From positions 22,655-86,654 of the forward strand of contig CANMLS010000020.1 of the NCBI GenBank assembly GCA_947498785.1: a DNA stretch of 64,000 bases. The letters run 5' to 3'. Within the stretch, counting starts at the first letter, position 1, and each line of letters starts with the position of its first letter. A model generated the notes under the pieces. The model was not told the origin of the DNA. It made no database searches and saw only the letters and a list, made by a program, of their open reading frames with translations. The DNA is from an uncultured Aquimarina sp. (GTDB lineage Bacteria; Bacteroidota; Bacteroidia; Flavobacteriales; Flavobacteriaceae). Of the stretch, positions 54,120 to 63,711 are shown piece after piece. The translations under genes were made by a program, and so were the position numbers.

Positions 54120-55361
54120 TTGAGCATTTTATATAATATTTTTATTGCAATATTCGATGGTATACTTCCAGTTATAGGAATGTTAAGTCCTAAACTAAAA
54201 TTGTTTGTAGAAGGAAGAAGAAACGTTTTTCAAATCTTAGAAAGTAAGATGTCATCAAGTGATCAAATAGTTTGGTTTCATTGTGCATCTTTAGGAGAAT
54301 ATGAACAAGGAGTACCAGTTATGGAAGAGTTAAAAAAAGAATATCCAGATCATAAGTTATTGGTTACTTTTTTTTCTCCTTCAGGATATGAAGCTAAAAA
54401 AAACAGTAAACTAGCGGATATTATAGTATATCTTCCTATAGATACCAATAGCAATGCTCAGAAATTTATAGAACAGGTACAACCAGAATTGGCGGTTTTT
54501 GTAAAATATGAGTTTTGGCCTAATTATTTAAAAATACTTCAAAAAAGAAATATTCCTGCTGTATTTATATCAACAACATTTAGAGAAGATCAATCTTTTT
54601 TTAAGTGGTATGGAGGTTTTATGCGTAAAACATTATTGATGGTAGATCACTTTTTTGTTCAGGATACGGAGTCCAAAAGCTTAGTTGAAGGGATTGGCTT
54701 TAATAATGTTACACTAAGTGGAGATACTCGTTTTGATAGAGTATCGCATCAGATAGAGATGGATAATCATGTAGATTTTATTTCAGAATTTATTAATGAT
54801 CGGCTATGTATTGTAATGGGGAGTTCATGGCCTCAAGATGAAGAAGTATTTATGGATTTTGTAAATGAAGCATCAAATAAAATTTGCTTTATAATCGCAC
54901 CTCATGAGATTAAAGATAGTAGTGTGAATGGATTAAGAAGAAAAATCAAACAGAAAACTGTTTTGTACTCAGAAAAAGAAGGTGTAGATCTAAAAAAACA
55001 ACAGGTTTTTATTATAGATACAATAGGATATTTATCCAGAGTATATAGCTATGGAGATATAGCTTATGTAGGTGGAGGTATGGGAACAGGAGGATTGCAT
55101 AATATTCTAGAGCCAGCTACTTTTGGAATGCCAATTGTTATTGGTAAAAACTTTGAAAAGTTTAGAGAAGCAAAACAATTACAAAAATTAGCAGGGTTAT
55201 TTTCGATTTCTAATGCTGTCGAATTTACTAATGTAATCAAAAAACTTGTAGAGGATAAAAAGTTTAGAGAGAAGACAGGAATGATTTCGAGGCATTTTAT
55301 CAATAGTAATACGGGAGCGACAAATATAATTGTTGAATATTTATCAAAGAAAATAGATTAG
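54120..55361 (+). CDS. waaA: 3-deoxy-D-manno-octulosonic acid transferase
   Basis: A 413-residue KdtA/WaaA with two Rossmann-like GT-B domains. There is an N-terminal membrane-proximal helix (LYNIFIAIFDGILPVIGML) and WFHCASLGEYEQG. YEFWPNYLKIL follows, and GGGMGTGGLHNILEPATFG binds CMP-Kdo near the C-terminus. It transfers Kdo to lipid A precursor at the inner membrane. The start is TTG at 54120 (MSILYNIFIA); no ATG upstream fits. The gene is single, and the frame after it converges with DUF2461. Confidence 0.93.
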   Translation: MSILYNIFIAIFDGILPVIGMLSPKLKLFVEGRRNVFQILESKMSSSDQIVWFHCASLGEYEQGVPVMEELKKEYPDHKLLVTFFSPSGYEAKKNSKLADIIVYLPIDTNSNAQKFIEQVQPELAVFVKYEFWPNYLKILQKRNIPAVFISTTFREDQSFFKWYGGFMRKTLLMVDHFFVQDTESKSLVEGIGFNNVTLSGDTRFDRVSHQIEMDNHVDFISEFINDRLCIVMGSSWPQDEEVFMDFVNEASNKICFIIAPHEIKDSSVNGLRRKIKQKTVLYSEKEGVDLKKQQVFIIDTIGYLSRVYSYGDIAYVGGGMGTGGLHNILEPATFGMPIVIGKNFEKFREAKQLQKLAGLFSISNAVEFTNVIKKLVEDKKFREKTGMISRHFINSNTGATNIIVEYLSKKID

Positions 55362-55397
55362 ATTTTATATAATTATTACAGCTTTTAAGTATCTACT

Positions 55398-56066
55398 TTA
55401 TACGGTTACTGCCTCATTAAAATATCGTCTGAAGGGAAGCATTTCTTTATATACTTCTAGGACCTTATCCATAAAATTATCGCTAAGTATATCTTCTCTG
55501 GTTAAGGGATGTATAACGGCAAAAGTTCGATGGCGAAGCAGGTCAATATATTCATGATCTACGGTGTATCCTTTTGGAGCTTTTTTTAGCTTATCAGGAT
55601 CAGTGAGCAGTCCGCCAAAAGTACGTTTGAAACTTTTTTTATTTATAATTTTAACTAATTCTTCTCCATTGTAATCAATGGCTTCTCTAATACTGTTTAA
55701 AATTTTGTGGTCAGGTTTCCAGTATCCACCAGCCAATAAACATTCTGAGATTCCGATATGGATATAAAAATCTCCTTGCTTAGCGCGTTGATCTAATCCT
55801 GCACCAAAATGATCCTTGTAAACAGGCTTATTTGGGTGAAAAAGTAAGTTGTTATTGATACGGTTAATCCCTTTTTTTCCGGGAGTTGGAAAATAGTTAG
55901 GATCGATATTAGCTAATTTTGAATCGAGATCATCTAACCATTGAACAAATGAATTTCGAATGGTTTGATACTGTTTTCGATTAGCATCCATCCATTCTTT
56001 ATGGTTATTGTTTTGTAAGTCTTCAAGGAATTGAAAGAGTAAATTGAAATCCATATCGTTACTCAA
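55398..56066 (-). CDS. DUF2461 protein
   Basis: A 222-residue DUF2461 (TIGR02453-type) protein: FLEDLQNNNHKEWMDANRKQYQTIRNSF at the N-terminus, then FHPNKPVYKDHFGAGLDQRAKQG and HIGISECLLAGGYWKPD. The fold and function of the family are not well established. It is 4 bases downstream of the deoxynucleoside kinase gene on the same strand, so they share a transcript. Confidence 0.9.
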   Translation of the reverse strand: MSNDMDFNLLFQFLEDLQNNNHKEWMDANRKQYQTIRNSFVQWLDDLDSKLANIDPNYFPTPGKKGINRINNNLLFHPNKPVYKDHFGAGLDQRAKQGDFYIHIGISECLLAGGYWKPDHKILNSIREAIDYNGEELVKIINKKSFKRTFGGLLTDPDKLKKAPKGYTVDHEYIDLLRHRTFAVIHPLTREDILSDNFMDKVLEVYKEMLPFRRYFNEAVTV

Positions 56067-56070
56067 AAGG

Positions 56071-56685
56071 TTAAAATAATCCGTTTAACTCTGCATCGAT
56101 ACGATTAATTATATTTCCTAAGTCTTCCGGGTTATCTACAAAATTGATATGATCTACATCAACAATCAGGAGATTTCCTTTATCATAATCATGTGCCCAG
56201 GCTTCATATCTTTCATTAAGCCTGCTTAGATAGTCAATACTAATTGTATTCTCATATTCACGACCTCGTTTATGGATTTGATTTACGAGATTAGGAATAC
56301 TACTTCTCAAATAAATAAGAAGATCTGGACCTTCAACAACATTTTCCATAAGATCAAAAAGTGACCTGTAATTTTCAAAATCACGATTGGTCATCAGTCC
56401 CATAGCATGCAGATTAGGAGCAAAGATATAGGCGTCTTCGTATATAGTTCTATCCTGTATAATATCTTTTCCGCTTTCACGAATATCTAGTATTTGCCTA
56501 AAACGACTGTTCAGGAAATAAATTTGAAGATTAAAAGACCAACGTTCCATTTTGTTATAGAAATCTTCTAAGTATGGATTTTCTAATACATCTTCAAAAT
56601 GGGCTTCCCATTTATAATGTTTAGCAAGTAATCGGGTCAATGTAGTTTTTCCTGCACCGATATTTCCAGCTATAGCTATATGCAT
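56071..56685 (-). CDS. Deoxynucleoside kinase
   Basis: A 204-residue dNK-family kinase. The P-loop is GNIGAGKTTLTRLL (residues 7-20), and IIQDRTIYEDAYIFA holds the catalytic and base-contact DR motif. LLIYLRSS...RGREYE is the lid/Arg region. It phosphorylates deoxynucleosides (dAdo, dGuo, dCyd or dThd) for salvage. Together with the nucleoside transporter and thyA it points to dNTP salvage as well as de novo synthesis. It is first of two genes, with DUF2461 four bases after its stop. Confidence 0.93.
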   Translation of the reverse strand: MHIAIAGNIGAGKTTLTRLLAKHYKWEAHFEDVLENPYLEDFYNKMERWSFNLQIYFLNSRFRQILDIRESGKDIIQDRTIYEDAYIFAPNLHAMGLMTNRDFENYRSLFDLMENVVEGPDLLIYLRSSIPNLVNQIHKRGREYENTISIDYLSRLNERYEAWAHDYDKGNLLIVDVDHINFVDNPEDLGNIINRIDAELNGLF

Positions 56686-57321
56686 ATTCGATTATTTTTC
56701 TCGGGGTGTTTCTATAAAAAGTGTTGGCTCAAGTTTGGGCGTAAATATAATAGAATTTATGAGGAACATAAAAAGGATGGAAAAGAATTTCAATAAGATT
56801 TATGTTTTGAGGTTGAGGAGATTAGCAGATTTTGATGTTGAATCTATAATATTTAATCATTCAAACTCCTTAAAAATAAGAAACCATAGCTTAGAAAATA
56901 CTTTTTACAATGACTTTTCTCTAATTTATTTTAGTTTCAGTTTAACTGCACCAATATTTTTGCAAGGATTAGTCATAATAACAAATGTAATTCAATTAAA
57001 ATACAAGTGATTGTTATTAAAGGAGTTATTGGATTGAGTGCCTCTAATTATTATAATTATAGAAATAATGAAATCACACTTAATAAATATAGTTTTTTGA
57101 GATGTTGATGTGTTATATCAGCAGCCAGAAAGGAAACGGGATTTAAATTTTTCTATGGATAAATACATTAGATACAAAAAGTATTAACAGCGATGATTTT
57201 AACGAATAGTATCATAGCACTTCTGGTTATATCGTTCAGTCTAGGTACTGGGGTATTACGTGTAAAATGTAATTTGTAATTATTATGTAGGTTATTGCGA
57301 CCAACAAAAAAACAAACCATC
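56686..57321. other. Intergenic with no confident gene
   Basis: A weak plus-strand frame (56735-57010, TTG start, up to 91 residues with a hydrophobic patch FSFSLTAPIFLQGLVI) is present, but it lacks family resemblance, a clear start and coding bias. I saw no RNA or terminator. The leader of the DUF302 gene lies at the right end. Confidence 0.4.
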
Positions 57322-57843
57322 ATGACCGTTTATAAATTATTTGGATTTCTTTTGATAATATTAACAGTTACTTCGTGTAATCAAAGTCAAAATGATACGT
57401 CTAAGGAGAAACAACAGAATCTAAAACAAGAAATGGAAATTAGTAAATCTCAAGGTGTAATTACAAAAGTAAGTTCTCAAAATTTTGAGGATACATATAG
57501 TACATTAGTAGAAATCATTACTAATAACCCTAATCTTAAGATTGTAGCTCAATTGGATCATCAAGCAAATGCAACATCTGTTGGGCTGGAACTAAATCCT
57601 ACACGTGTAATTATGTTTGGTAACCCCAAATTAGGTACTCCCTTGATGCAAAACTCACAAATCATAGGGTTGGACCTTCCGCAGAAAGTATTAGTATGGC
57701 AAGATGCCGAAGGAGTTGTAAATGTATCTTATAATGATCCAGAGTTTATAAAGCTTCGTCACAATGTTGACGGAAATGAAAATATATTACAAACGGTTAC
57801 AAAAGCTTTAGATAATATTTCAAAAGTAACTACGTCTTTGTAG
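57322..57843 (+). CDS. DUF302 lipoprotein
   Basis: A 173-residue lipoprotein from ATG 57322; the TTG at 57295 would add nine non-hydrophobic residues before the signal. The signal ends TVTSC with the lipobox Cys. A Gln/Lys-rich linker leads to a DUF302 domain (STLVEIITNNPNLKIVAQLDHQANATSVGLELNPTRVIMFGNPKLGTPLMQ, then IGLDLPQKVLVWQDAEG). DUF302 proteins are small alpha/beta proteins of unknown role, sometimes near redox genes. It is probably anchored to a membrane facing the periplasm. Confidence 0.88.
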   Translation: MTVYKLFGFLLIILTVTSCNQSQNDTSKEKQQNLKQEMEISKSQGVITKVSSQNFEDTYSTLVEIITNNPNLKIVAQLDHQANATSVGLELNPTRVIMFGNPKLGTPLMQNSQIIGLDLPQKVLVWQDAEGVVNVSYNDPEFIKLRHNVDGNENILQTVTKALDNISKVTTSL

Positions 57844-57953
57844 TATTAGATAATAACAATTTAGTTGAGTTAGCCTATATTTTTCTAATATTGTTATCGA
57901 TTTTTTAAGTGTTGTCCTCTTGAAAAGCTAAAGTATTAGCTGTTTCGAGAGGA

Positions 57954-58295
57954 TTAATTTTGTAATTCTACTTTGATAGGTCCTCCGCTGGATACATAAT
58001 TACCACCTATTTCATCAATATTAATATTTAGTTCCTCGTCTGTACTGATATCTGATAAATCAACTTTAAGTTTATCATAAGTATCAATATTTGTAATATT
58101 CACGTCGATTTCATCTGTATTGCTTAACCGTACAGTAATACTGCCATCATTATTAATGGGTAGGATACCATAATTAGATTCAGTAGTGTTATTAGCGTAA
58201 GCTTTTGGAATAATATCCATGTCTCTAATCACTATAATAATTAAACAAATAGCAATTATACTCAATATAAATTTTGTGTAAGAATCAGTTTTCAT
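57954..58295 (-). CDS. Membrane-anchored small hypothetical protein
   Basis: A 113-residue protein with one N-terminal membrane segment (about 8-24, FILSIIAICLIIIVIRDM). An acidic, repetitive beta-like tail follows (DGSITVRLSNTDEIDVNITNIDTYDKLKVDLSDI...LNINIDEIGGNYV). The pattern VxLxNxxEIDVN-VDLSDI-LNINIDEI suggests short beta hairpins. The family is not recognised. It ends convergently with the DUF302 gene. Confidence 0.65.
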   Translation of the reverse strand: MKTDSYTKFILSIIAICLIIIVIRDMDIIPKAYANNTTESNYGILPINNDGSITVRLSNTDEIDVNITNIDTYDKLKVDLSDISTDEELNINIDEIGGNYVSSGGPIKVELQN

Positions 58296-58618
58296 GATAT
58301 GTTATTTTTGTTTATGAAATGACACTAATAAAGATATTAAAATTGAACATTATATTAATTATGAGTATTCTGTAAATTTTGATAATTCTGTTTTTGTGGT
58401 AAAGTGTTGAAAATCAATGTGCTCTTTTGGTTTGTCCGAATTCTTTGAAATTCAATATTTTAGGATATTCAGATTATTTAATCTTGCTAGATTTATTAGG
58501 TATAAGTACTGAAGACAACAAAACACATTATGAATTAAATGGTTTGATCTTTTTTTAAGTAATATTATCATTAGAAACCCGTTTTTGAGGGAAAACAAAT
58601 TAACCTAATACCTCAATT
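58296..58618. other. Intergenic, promoter region only
   Basis: AT-rich DNA between the divergent small membrane gene and the acyltransferase-like gene. No gene, RNA or clear repeat is visible. Promoters for both neighbours must be here, but I see no clean TAnnTTTG box with a matching -33. Confidence 0.4.
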
Positions 58619-59806
58619 ATGACTAAACAAAGTAGTCGGTTGCATTTTTTGGATGCAATACGATCATTTGCTATTATTATGATGCTTCAAGGGCATTTTG
58701 TTCATACCCTTTTGGGAGATGCATATAGGGACAGGGATAATTTGATATACTCAATTTGGGAATATTTTAGAGGTATGACTGCGCCTACATTCTATACTGT
58801 TACCGGCTTTATTTTTACATACCTATTGCTAAAACAAAACTTAACCGGATTAGAAAACCCCAGAGTTTTAAAAGGGATAAAACGAGCTATTAAAGTAATT
58901 TTTTGGGGGTATTTATTACGACTAAGTTTCTATGCGATTTTTAAAGGAACAGTAAACCCTTCATTTTTCTTTGTAGATGTATTGCAATGTATGGGAACAT
59001 CCTTGTTGCTGTTAATAGGATTGTATCTTTTGTTATATCGAATAAATAATAAATATTTTCAAAATACTATATTAGGTATAGGAATCATTATCTTTTTGCT
59101 GCAACCAATATATGAAAGTTGTATTTTAGAGTTTTTGCCAAAAACTTTAGCGAACTACTTTACGAACAAAAATGGGTCAGTTTTCACATTGTTTCCATGG
59201 TTTGGTTATGTATGTTTTGGTAGTTTTATAGCTAGTCTTTTTCTAAAATATAGAAATCATAAAATATTTTACCCTTTTACCATTATTTTGCTTTTTTCTA
59301 TAGGAATGATATTGGTTTTTTATTCTTCTGGTATATTGATGTTATTTTATGATGTAAGCCATATTTCCATCTTTAAATCTGTTGCTTATAATAACTTTTT
59401 ATTTATTAGATTAGGTAATGTATGCATACTTTTCTCTGCATTTATCCTCATGAGAAATTATTTTACAGGTAATATTATGACCAAAATAGGAGGAAAAACG
59501 CTTTCTATATATATTATTCATTTTTTTGTGCTTTATGGAAGTTGGTTTGGATTAGGGCTTAATAGTTTCTTTTATCATGCATTAACGCCAATACAAGCTT
59601 TTATAGGTGCATTATTATTTGTTTTCGGTATTTGTGCGTTGATTTTGTATTATTATAAACACGAAGAACAATTAAAGCTTCGATTGTGTTATATAATAGA
59701 CTTAATTATTCAGAAGATAAATAATACGTCTCTACCAGAGATATTTACTTTGCTTAGAAATGATATTATTCGATTATATAAAAGTATTCGATATGCTAGA
59801 CGCTAG
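58619..59806 (+). CDS. Heparan-alpha-glucosaminide N-acetyltransferase-like membrane protein
   Basis: A 395-residue protein with about ten membrane helices. Its start SSRLHFLDAIRSFAIIMMLQGHFVHTLLG, with a His in the first loop, matches the DUF1624/heparan-alpha-glucosaminide N-acetyltransferase catalytic domain family. MTAPTFYTVTGFIFTYLL follows, and KTLSIYIIHFFVLYGSW is near the end. Members are thought to transfer acyl groups across the membrane to glycans. The bacterial substrate is not known. A DoxX gene lies 69 bases downstream on the same strand. Confidence 0.87.
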   Translation: MTKQSSRLHFLDAIRSFAIIMMLQGHFVHTLLGDAYRDRDNLIYSIWEYFRGMTAPTFYTVTGFIFTYLLLKQNLTGLENPRVLKGIKRAIKVIFWGYLLRLSFYAIFKGTVNPSFFFVDVLQCMGTSLLLLIGLYLLLYRINNKYFQNTILGIGIIIFLLQPIYESCILEFLPKTLANYFTNKNGSVFTLFPWFGYVCFGSFIASLFLKYRNHKIFYPFTIILLFSIGMILVFYSSGILMLFYDVSHISIFKSVAYNNFLFIRLGNVCILFSAFILMRNYFTGNIMTKIGGKTLSIYIIHFFVLYGSWFGLGLNSFFYHALTPIQAFIGALLFVFGICALILYYYKHEEQLKLRLCYIIDLIIQKINNTSLPEIFTLLRNDIIRLYKSIRYARR

Positions 59807-59875
59807 TGTGATTTGATTTTGTTATTTATTTACAAATCAGTATCTTATAGAGGTGTAATCAATATATGTATAATT

Positions 59876-60298
59876 ATGCCAACAATAAAATCATTAAATA
59901 AATGGGCTAATGCACATACGTATTATCCATTGGATTTATTAAGAATTGCTCTTGGAGTATTTTTATTCATAAAAGGAATAAATTTTATTAGCAATAGCCA
60001 AATTCTTGTTGACCTTATTCAACCTGTTCAAAATCTTGCAGGTTCCATGATTATTATTCACTATGTTGCTCCTGCACATTTAATAGGAGGGGTGCTTATC
60101 GCATTCGGTCTACTTACAAGGTGGTCGGTAATCGCTCAACTCCCCTTACTTTTTGGAGCTGTTCTTATTAATTTTATGGGAGAAATGAATACAGTAAATT
60201 TAATTGTTGCGAGTGCTATTTTGTTATTATGTGTGTTTTTTTTATTCTATGGATCGGGTAAGCATTCTGTAGATTATTATTTAAAAATGGAGCAATAA
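59876..60298 (+). CDS. DoxX family membrane protein
   Basis: A 140-residue DoxX protein from ATG 59876; the frame is open to TTG 59813 but the added residues lack similarity. The core YPLDLLRIALGVFLFIKGINFI, then AHLIGGVLIAFGLLTRWSVIAQLPLLFGAVLINF, gives four membrane helices. The role in bacteria is uncertain, often tied to redox homeostasis. It is probably co-transcribed with the acyltransferase-like gene and is followed by a terminator. Confidence 0.87.
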   Translation: MPTIKSLNKWANAHTYYPLDLLRIALGVFLFIKGINFISNSQILVDLIQPVQNLAGSMIIIHYVAPAHLIGGVLIAFGLLTRWSVIAQLPLLFGAVLINFMGEMNTVNLIVASAILLLCVFFLFYGSGKHSVDYYLKMEQ

Positions 60299-60307
60299 AG
60301 TATATAT

Positions 60308-60338
60308 AAAAAGGCTATTCATGAGGAGTAGCCTTTTT
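60308..60338 (+). terminator. Rho-independent terminator of the DoxX operon
   Basis: AAAAAGGCTA (60308-60317) pairs perfectly with TAGCCTTTTT (60329-60338) around an 11-base loop. It acts in both directions in principle. Confidence 0.88.
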
Positions 60339-60414
60339 ATATATGTATGTGTCCTGTCTTGAAATACATTGTGATAAAACAAGCTTTGAAATTTTATAAT
60401 CCTAATAAACGAGC

Positions 60415-60759
60415 TTACATTTTGTTAGAAGGAATATCTACATATATTGTATCTATAATTCTTGAGGTATAAATACTGTTTTTATGCTTAGAAATTCTTT
60501 TTCTATTTCTTCTGATCTGTCTCTTAATTTTTTTCCATTCTTTTTCTTTTTTCGAACTGATCTTTTTGTCAGCGTTATCTTTTTTGTTATTAGGCGTTGA
60601 TATATCAGTAGACTCATTTATTTTTGTAGATTCTTGTTGTGATATATTATTAAAAGCAGAACTAGTGGATTTGTAATTTGTTTTGTCATTCTGTCCAGAA
60701 GATAAAAATGAAACCCATAGTAATACAGTGGTAGCAATAATTCTCATTCTAATTTTCAT
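60415..60759 (-). CDS. Small secreted basic protein, paralogue A
   Basis: A 114-residue protein with a signal peptide (MKIRMRIIATTVLLWVSFLSSGQ). A Ser/Asn/Thr-rich spacer is followed by a strongly basic end: KEWKKIKRQIRRNRKRISKH, then SRIIDTIYVDIPSNKM. The last 45 residues are shared with the gene at 61815-62174 (KEWKK(I/V)K..I.RNRKR and IDTIY(V/L)(D/N)IP). The two lie on the same strand, with an insertion-sequence remnant between them. The function is unknown. Confidence 0.7.
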   Translation of the reverse strand: MKIRMRIIATTVLLWVSFLSSGQNDKTNYKSTSSAFNNISQQESTKINESTDISTPNNKKDNADKKISSKKEKEWKKIKRQIRRNRKRISKHKNSIYTSRIIDTIYVDIPSNKM

Positions 60760-61014
60760 TTTTTCATTTTTTTTACATTAATAATTACAGTTCTAGTAAA
60801 GTAAGGGCGATTTATAATAGCCTGAATATCTTCAGTTTTATAATTCAAAATAATGATTAAGTGTCTGATATTTAGTTACTAATGTAATCATACTATTTGG
60901 TTTTATATTACGGGAAACCATAGTGGGATACAGGGATTTTTCCCCTAACAAGAGCTTGTGGCTATTGTGATTTCAGGCTTTTTTTCAATATAATTGAGGA
61001 AAATTATTTTTATT

Positions 61015-61600
61015 GGTCTCAAATTCGGGTAAAAACCCTGCAATTTCATTGCAGCACTTTAGTAATGCGAAAAAATCTATATTTTAGATTAGATGAAATC
61101 GTATTTAAGAAAAAGCTCTCATACATCAAGTCGATTAACTTACCATATTGTTTGGTGCAGCAAGTATCGTTATAAAGTTTTGAGAGGAGATATTCAAGTT
61201 CGCTGTAGAGAACTTCTGATTCAAATTTCTGAAACTGAAGATATTGAGATTTTAAAAGGAGTTGTAAGTTCGGATCACATTCATATGCATATAGAATACG
61301 CTCCTAAGCTGAGTGTAAGCTATATTGTCAAGCAACTAAAGGGAAGGACTTCAAGAAAATTACAACAGGAATTTCAACAGCTAAGTTACCGTTATTGGGG
61401 GTAAACATTTTTGGGCAAGTGGTTATGGTGTTTGGAGCACAGGAAATGTTACCGATCAAATGGTTAATGAGTATTTAGAGCACCATAGAAAAAATGATAG
61501 CGATGATTCCAATTTTATATTGGAATAGGGCATAGGGACTTTAGTCCCTAATAAAACCAAACCTCTGCACTTTCAGTGCAGAGTGATTTAGTTTTTTTCA
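61015..61600 (+). mobile_element. Decayed IS200/IS605-family element
   Basis: A tnpA-type transposase gene is flanked by subterminal hairpins like those the Y1 transposase recognises: CTGCAATTTCATTGCAG at 61038-61054 on the left, and GGGACTTTAGTCCC near 61539-61552 plus a 9-base stem with TTC loop at 61563-61583 on the right. The left and right TTC-loop hairpins share TGCA-(A/C)T-TTC-A-(T/G)TGCA. There are no terminal inverted repeats or target duplication, as expected for the family. Exact ends are estimated. Confidence 0.75.
61093..61528 (+). pseudogene. tnpA: Frameshifted IS200/IS605 TnpA (Y1 transposase)
   Basis: The frame from ATG 61093 reads LTYHIVWCSKYRYKVLRGDI, then VVSSDHIHMHIEY (the HUH motif) and KGRTSRKLQQEF to YWG, then hits TAA at 61402-61404. 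The next frame continues GKHFWASGYGVWSTGNVTDQ and MVNEYLEHH, containing the catalytic Tyr helix, to TAG at 61526-61528. A five-G run (TATTGGGGGTAAA) where four G would keep the frame explains the break. A single-base insertion therefore separates the HUH motif from the nucleophile Tyr, so the enzyme is dead unless slippage restores it. Confidence 0.85.
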
Positions 61601-61676
61601 TCTAAAAAAACAGAAAACAACTGCGAAACTGATTATATGTCTTGTTAAGAGGTGTTTTAATGAGTTGATCAAAAAC

Positions 61677-61718
61677 AAAAAAATCACAGAAAAGAAACTG
61701 CTTTTCTGTGATTTTTTT
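61677..61718. terminator. Strong bidirectional stem-loop terminator
   Basis: AAAAAAATCACAGAAAAG (61677-61694) pairs perfectly with CTTTTCTGTGATTTTTTT (61701-61718) around a 6-base loop. It lies about 100 bases beyond the stop of the minus-strand paralogue B and also after the IS. Confidence 0.85.
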
Positions 61719-61814
61719 GTTTTTTATTCTAAAGAATATTTAGAAAACGTTTTTTTAAAACTAAAAAATGATTAATAAATCAAGAGGGTAGTAACTTTGT
61801 GGTTTAAAAGTGTT

Positions 61815-62174
61815 TTACCATCCTCCTGAGAGGCGATATTCTTTATTATGTACAGGGATGTTTAAATATATAGTGTCGATCGTTATAGGTGTATGTATGT
61901 TTTTTTTGGTATTAGAAAATCTTTTCCTATTTCTACTTATCTGTTTTTTGACTTTTTTCCATTCCTTTTTACTGTAAAAACGTTTATTTTTCTTTTTAAT
62001 AGGAGTTTTTACAACTAATCGATCAGACATAGCAATTTGATCTGTACTATATTGTTTTTCTTGAATTTGAGTATCAATAGTTTTTACAGAAGAAAAATCA
62101 TTTTTAAAGTCTTGACCAAAAAACATACCAGATGTCAATAAAAAAACAATATTTAATGCGAATTTTAATTTCAT
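61815..62174 (-). CDS. Small secreted basic protein, paralogue B
   Basis: The frame is open to ATG 62228, but ATG 62174 gives a clean signal peptide (MKLKFALNIVFLLTSGMFFGQ) and 119 residues. The C-terminal half is basic (FYSKKEWKKVKKQISRNRKR, then IDTIYLNIPVHNKEYRLSGGW) and clearly related to the 60415-60759 product, with a different spacer. Two copies on one strand 1 kb apart, with an IS between them, point to tandem duplication followed by insertion. The function is unknown. Confidence 0.7.
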   Translation of the reverse strand: MKLKFALNIVFLLTSGMFFGQDFKNDFSSVKTIDTQIQEKQYSTDQIAMSDRLVVKTPIKKKNKRFYSKKEWKKVKKQISRNRKRFSNTKKNIHTPITIDTIYLNIPVHNKEYRLSGGW

Positions 62175-62383
62175 CTCCCGGATTTTTAATGTATTCATTA
62201 ATGATAGCCTTAATTCTTCCAAAAACATGTCAAAATTATTTTCCCCTTACAGAAGATTGTTATAGGTCTTATATATAACCGCGATAAATGTAACGATTAT
62301 ACTTGATTTAAGTATATAGAAGACTTCTATTTCTTAAAAGTCGTCCTAATTTTTCGATAAAGGACTATAAATCTCAGATAAAA

Positions 62384-63640
62384 TTATATTCCAAAAGCTT
62401 TTTGTACCGCTTCTACATAATCTAATTTCTCCCAAGTAAATAGCTCTACTTCTTTTTCAATCTTACCAGAATAAGGGCTTTCAAAAATTTTAGTGATAAT
62501 TTGTGACTCCTTGCCCATATGTCCGTAAGCCGCGGTTTCTTGATAAATAGGATTACGTAATTTAAGTCGTTTTTCTATGGCCGCAGGACGCATATCAAAT
62601 ATTTTACTTACTTTTTCTGCAATTTCACCATCGGTTAGACCTAGAGAACTAGTTCCGTATGTGTCTACAAAAATAGATGTAGGTTCAACTACACCAATAG
62701 CGTAAGATACTTGTACTAATACTTCATTAGCCACTCCAGCTGCAACAAGATTTTTAGCAATATGCCTAGATGCATAAGCAGCAGACCTATCCACTTTACT
62801 AGGATCTTTTCCAGAGAAAGCTCCTCCGCCATGTGCTCCTTTTCCGCCATACGTGTCCACGATAATTTTTCTTCCCGTAAGACCTGTGTCTCCATGAGGT
62901 CCGCCGATTACAAACTTCCCTGTTGGATTAATGTGATATGTGATCTGATCATTGAATAATTGTTGTACATATTCTGGCAACTGAGCAATTACTCGAGGTA
63001 TTAAAATAGAAATGATATCATTCTTTATTTTGGAAAGCATTTTACCGTCATCAGCATCAAAATCATCATGCTGCGTGGATACAACAATAGCAACAATACG
63101 TTGCGGTATGTTATCATCGCTATATTCAATAGTTACCTGACTCTTAGAGTCGGGACGTAAATAAGGAATTTCTTTACCTTCTCGTCTTAATTTTGCTAAT
63201 TCTATTAATATTTTATGAGAAATATCAAGAGCCAATGGCATGTAATTAGAAGTCTCTTTGGTAGCGTATCCAAACATCATTCCTTGATCGCCAGCTCCTT
63301 GTTCTTCTTTGGTTTCACGATCAACTCCTTGATTAATATCCTGCGATTGTTCATGAATTAATGAAATTACACCACATGAATCTCCACTAAATTGGTATGC
63401 TCCTTTAGTATACCCAATGGTGTTAATTACATTTCTTGCTATATGTTGAACATCAAGGTATGTTTTAGATTTTACTTCTCCCGCTAGAACTACTTGTCCC
63501 GTTGTGACTAGTGTTTCGCATGCTACTTTGGAGTCCTTATCAAATGCTAAAAAGTTATCTAATAGCGCATCACTGATTTGATCTGCTACTTTGTCTGGAT
63601 GTCCTTCAGATACACTTTCCGAAGTAAATAAATATGCCAT
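62384..63640 (-). CDS. metK: S-adenosylmethionine synthase
   Basis: A 418-residue MetK, which makes SAM from methionine and ATP. Conserved segments are [53 protein letters not shown] and [19 protein letters not shown]. It is somewhat longer than the E. coli enzyme and matches the Bacteroidota form. A likely SAM-II riboswitch lies in its leader, giving feedback by its own product. SAM users in the window include EgtD and the SAM-dependent methyltransferase at 13264-13989. Confidence 0.97.
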   Translation of the reverse strand: MAYLFTSESVSEGHPDKVADQISDALLDNFLAFDKDSKVACETLVTTGQVVLAGEVKSKTYLDVQHIARNVINTIGYTKGAYQFSGDSCGVISLIHEQSQDINQGVDRETKEEQGAGDQGMMFGYATKETSNYMPLALDISHKILIELAKLRREGKEIPYLRPDSKSQVTIEYSDDNIPQRIVAIVVSTQHDDFDADDGKMLSKIKNDIISILIPRVIAQLPEYVQQLFNDQITYHINPTGKFVIGGPHGDTGLTGRKIIVDTYGGKGAHGGGAFSGKDPSKVDRSAAYASRHIAKNLVAAGVANEVLVQVSYAIGVVEPTSIFVDTYGTSSLGLTDGEIAEKVSKIFDMRPAAIEKRLKLRNPIYQETAAYGHMGKESQIITKIFESPYSGKIEKEVELFTWEKLDYVEAVQKAFGI

Positions 63641-63711
63641 TCGTTGTTGTTTTATTGAGAATGATTAGACGATTATTATATGAAGCTTTCGATAAATTAG
63701 TTATAACAATC

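Noticed and set aside
56735..57010. Plus-strand frame of up to 91 residues after the kinase gene
   Set aside because: TTG start, no homology, no coding bias and no supporting context; kept only as a note in the intergenic entry.
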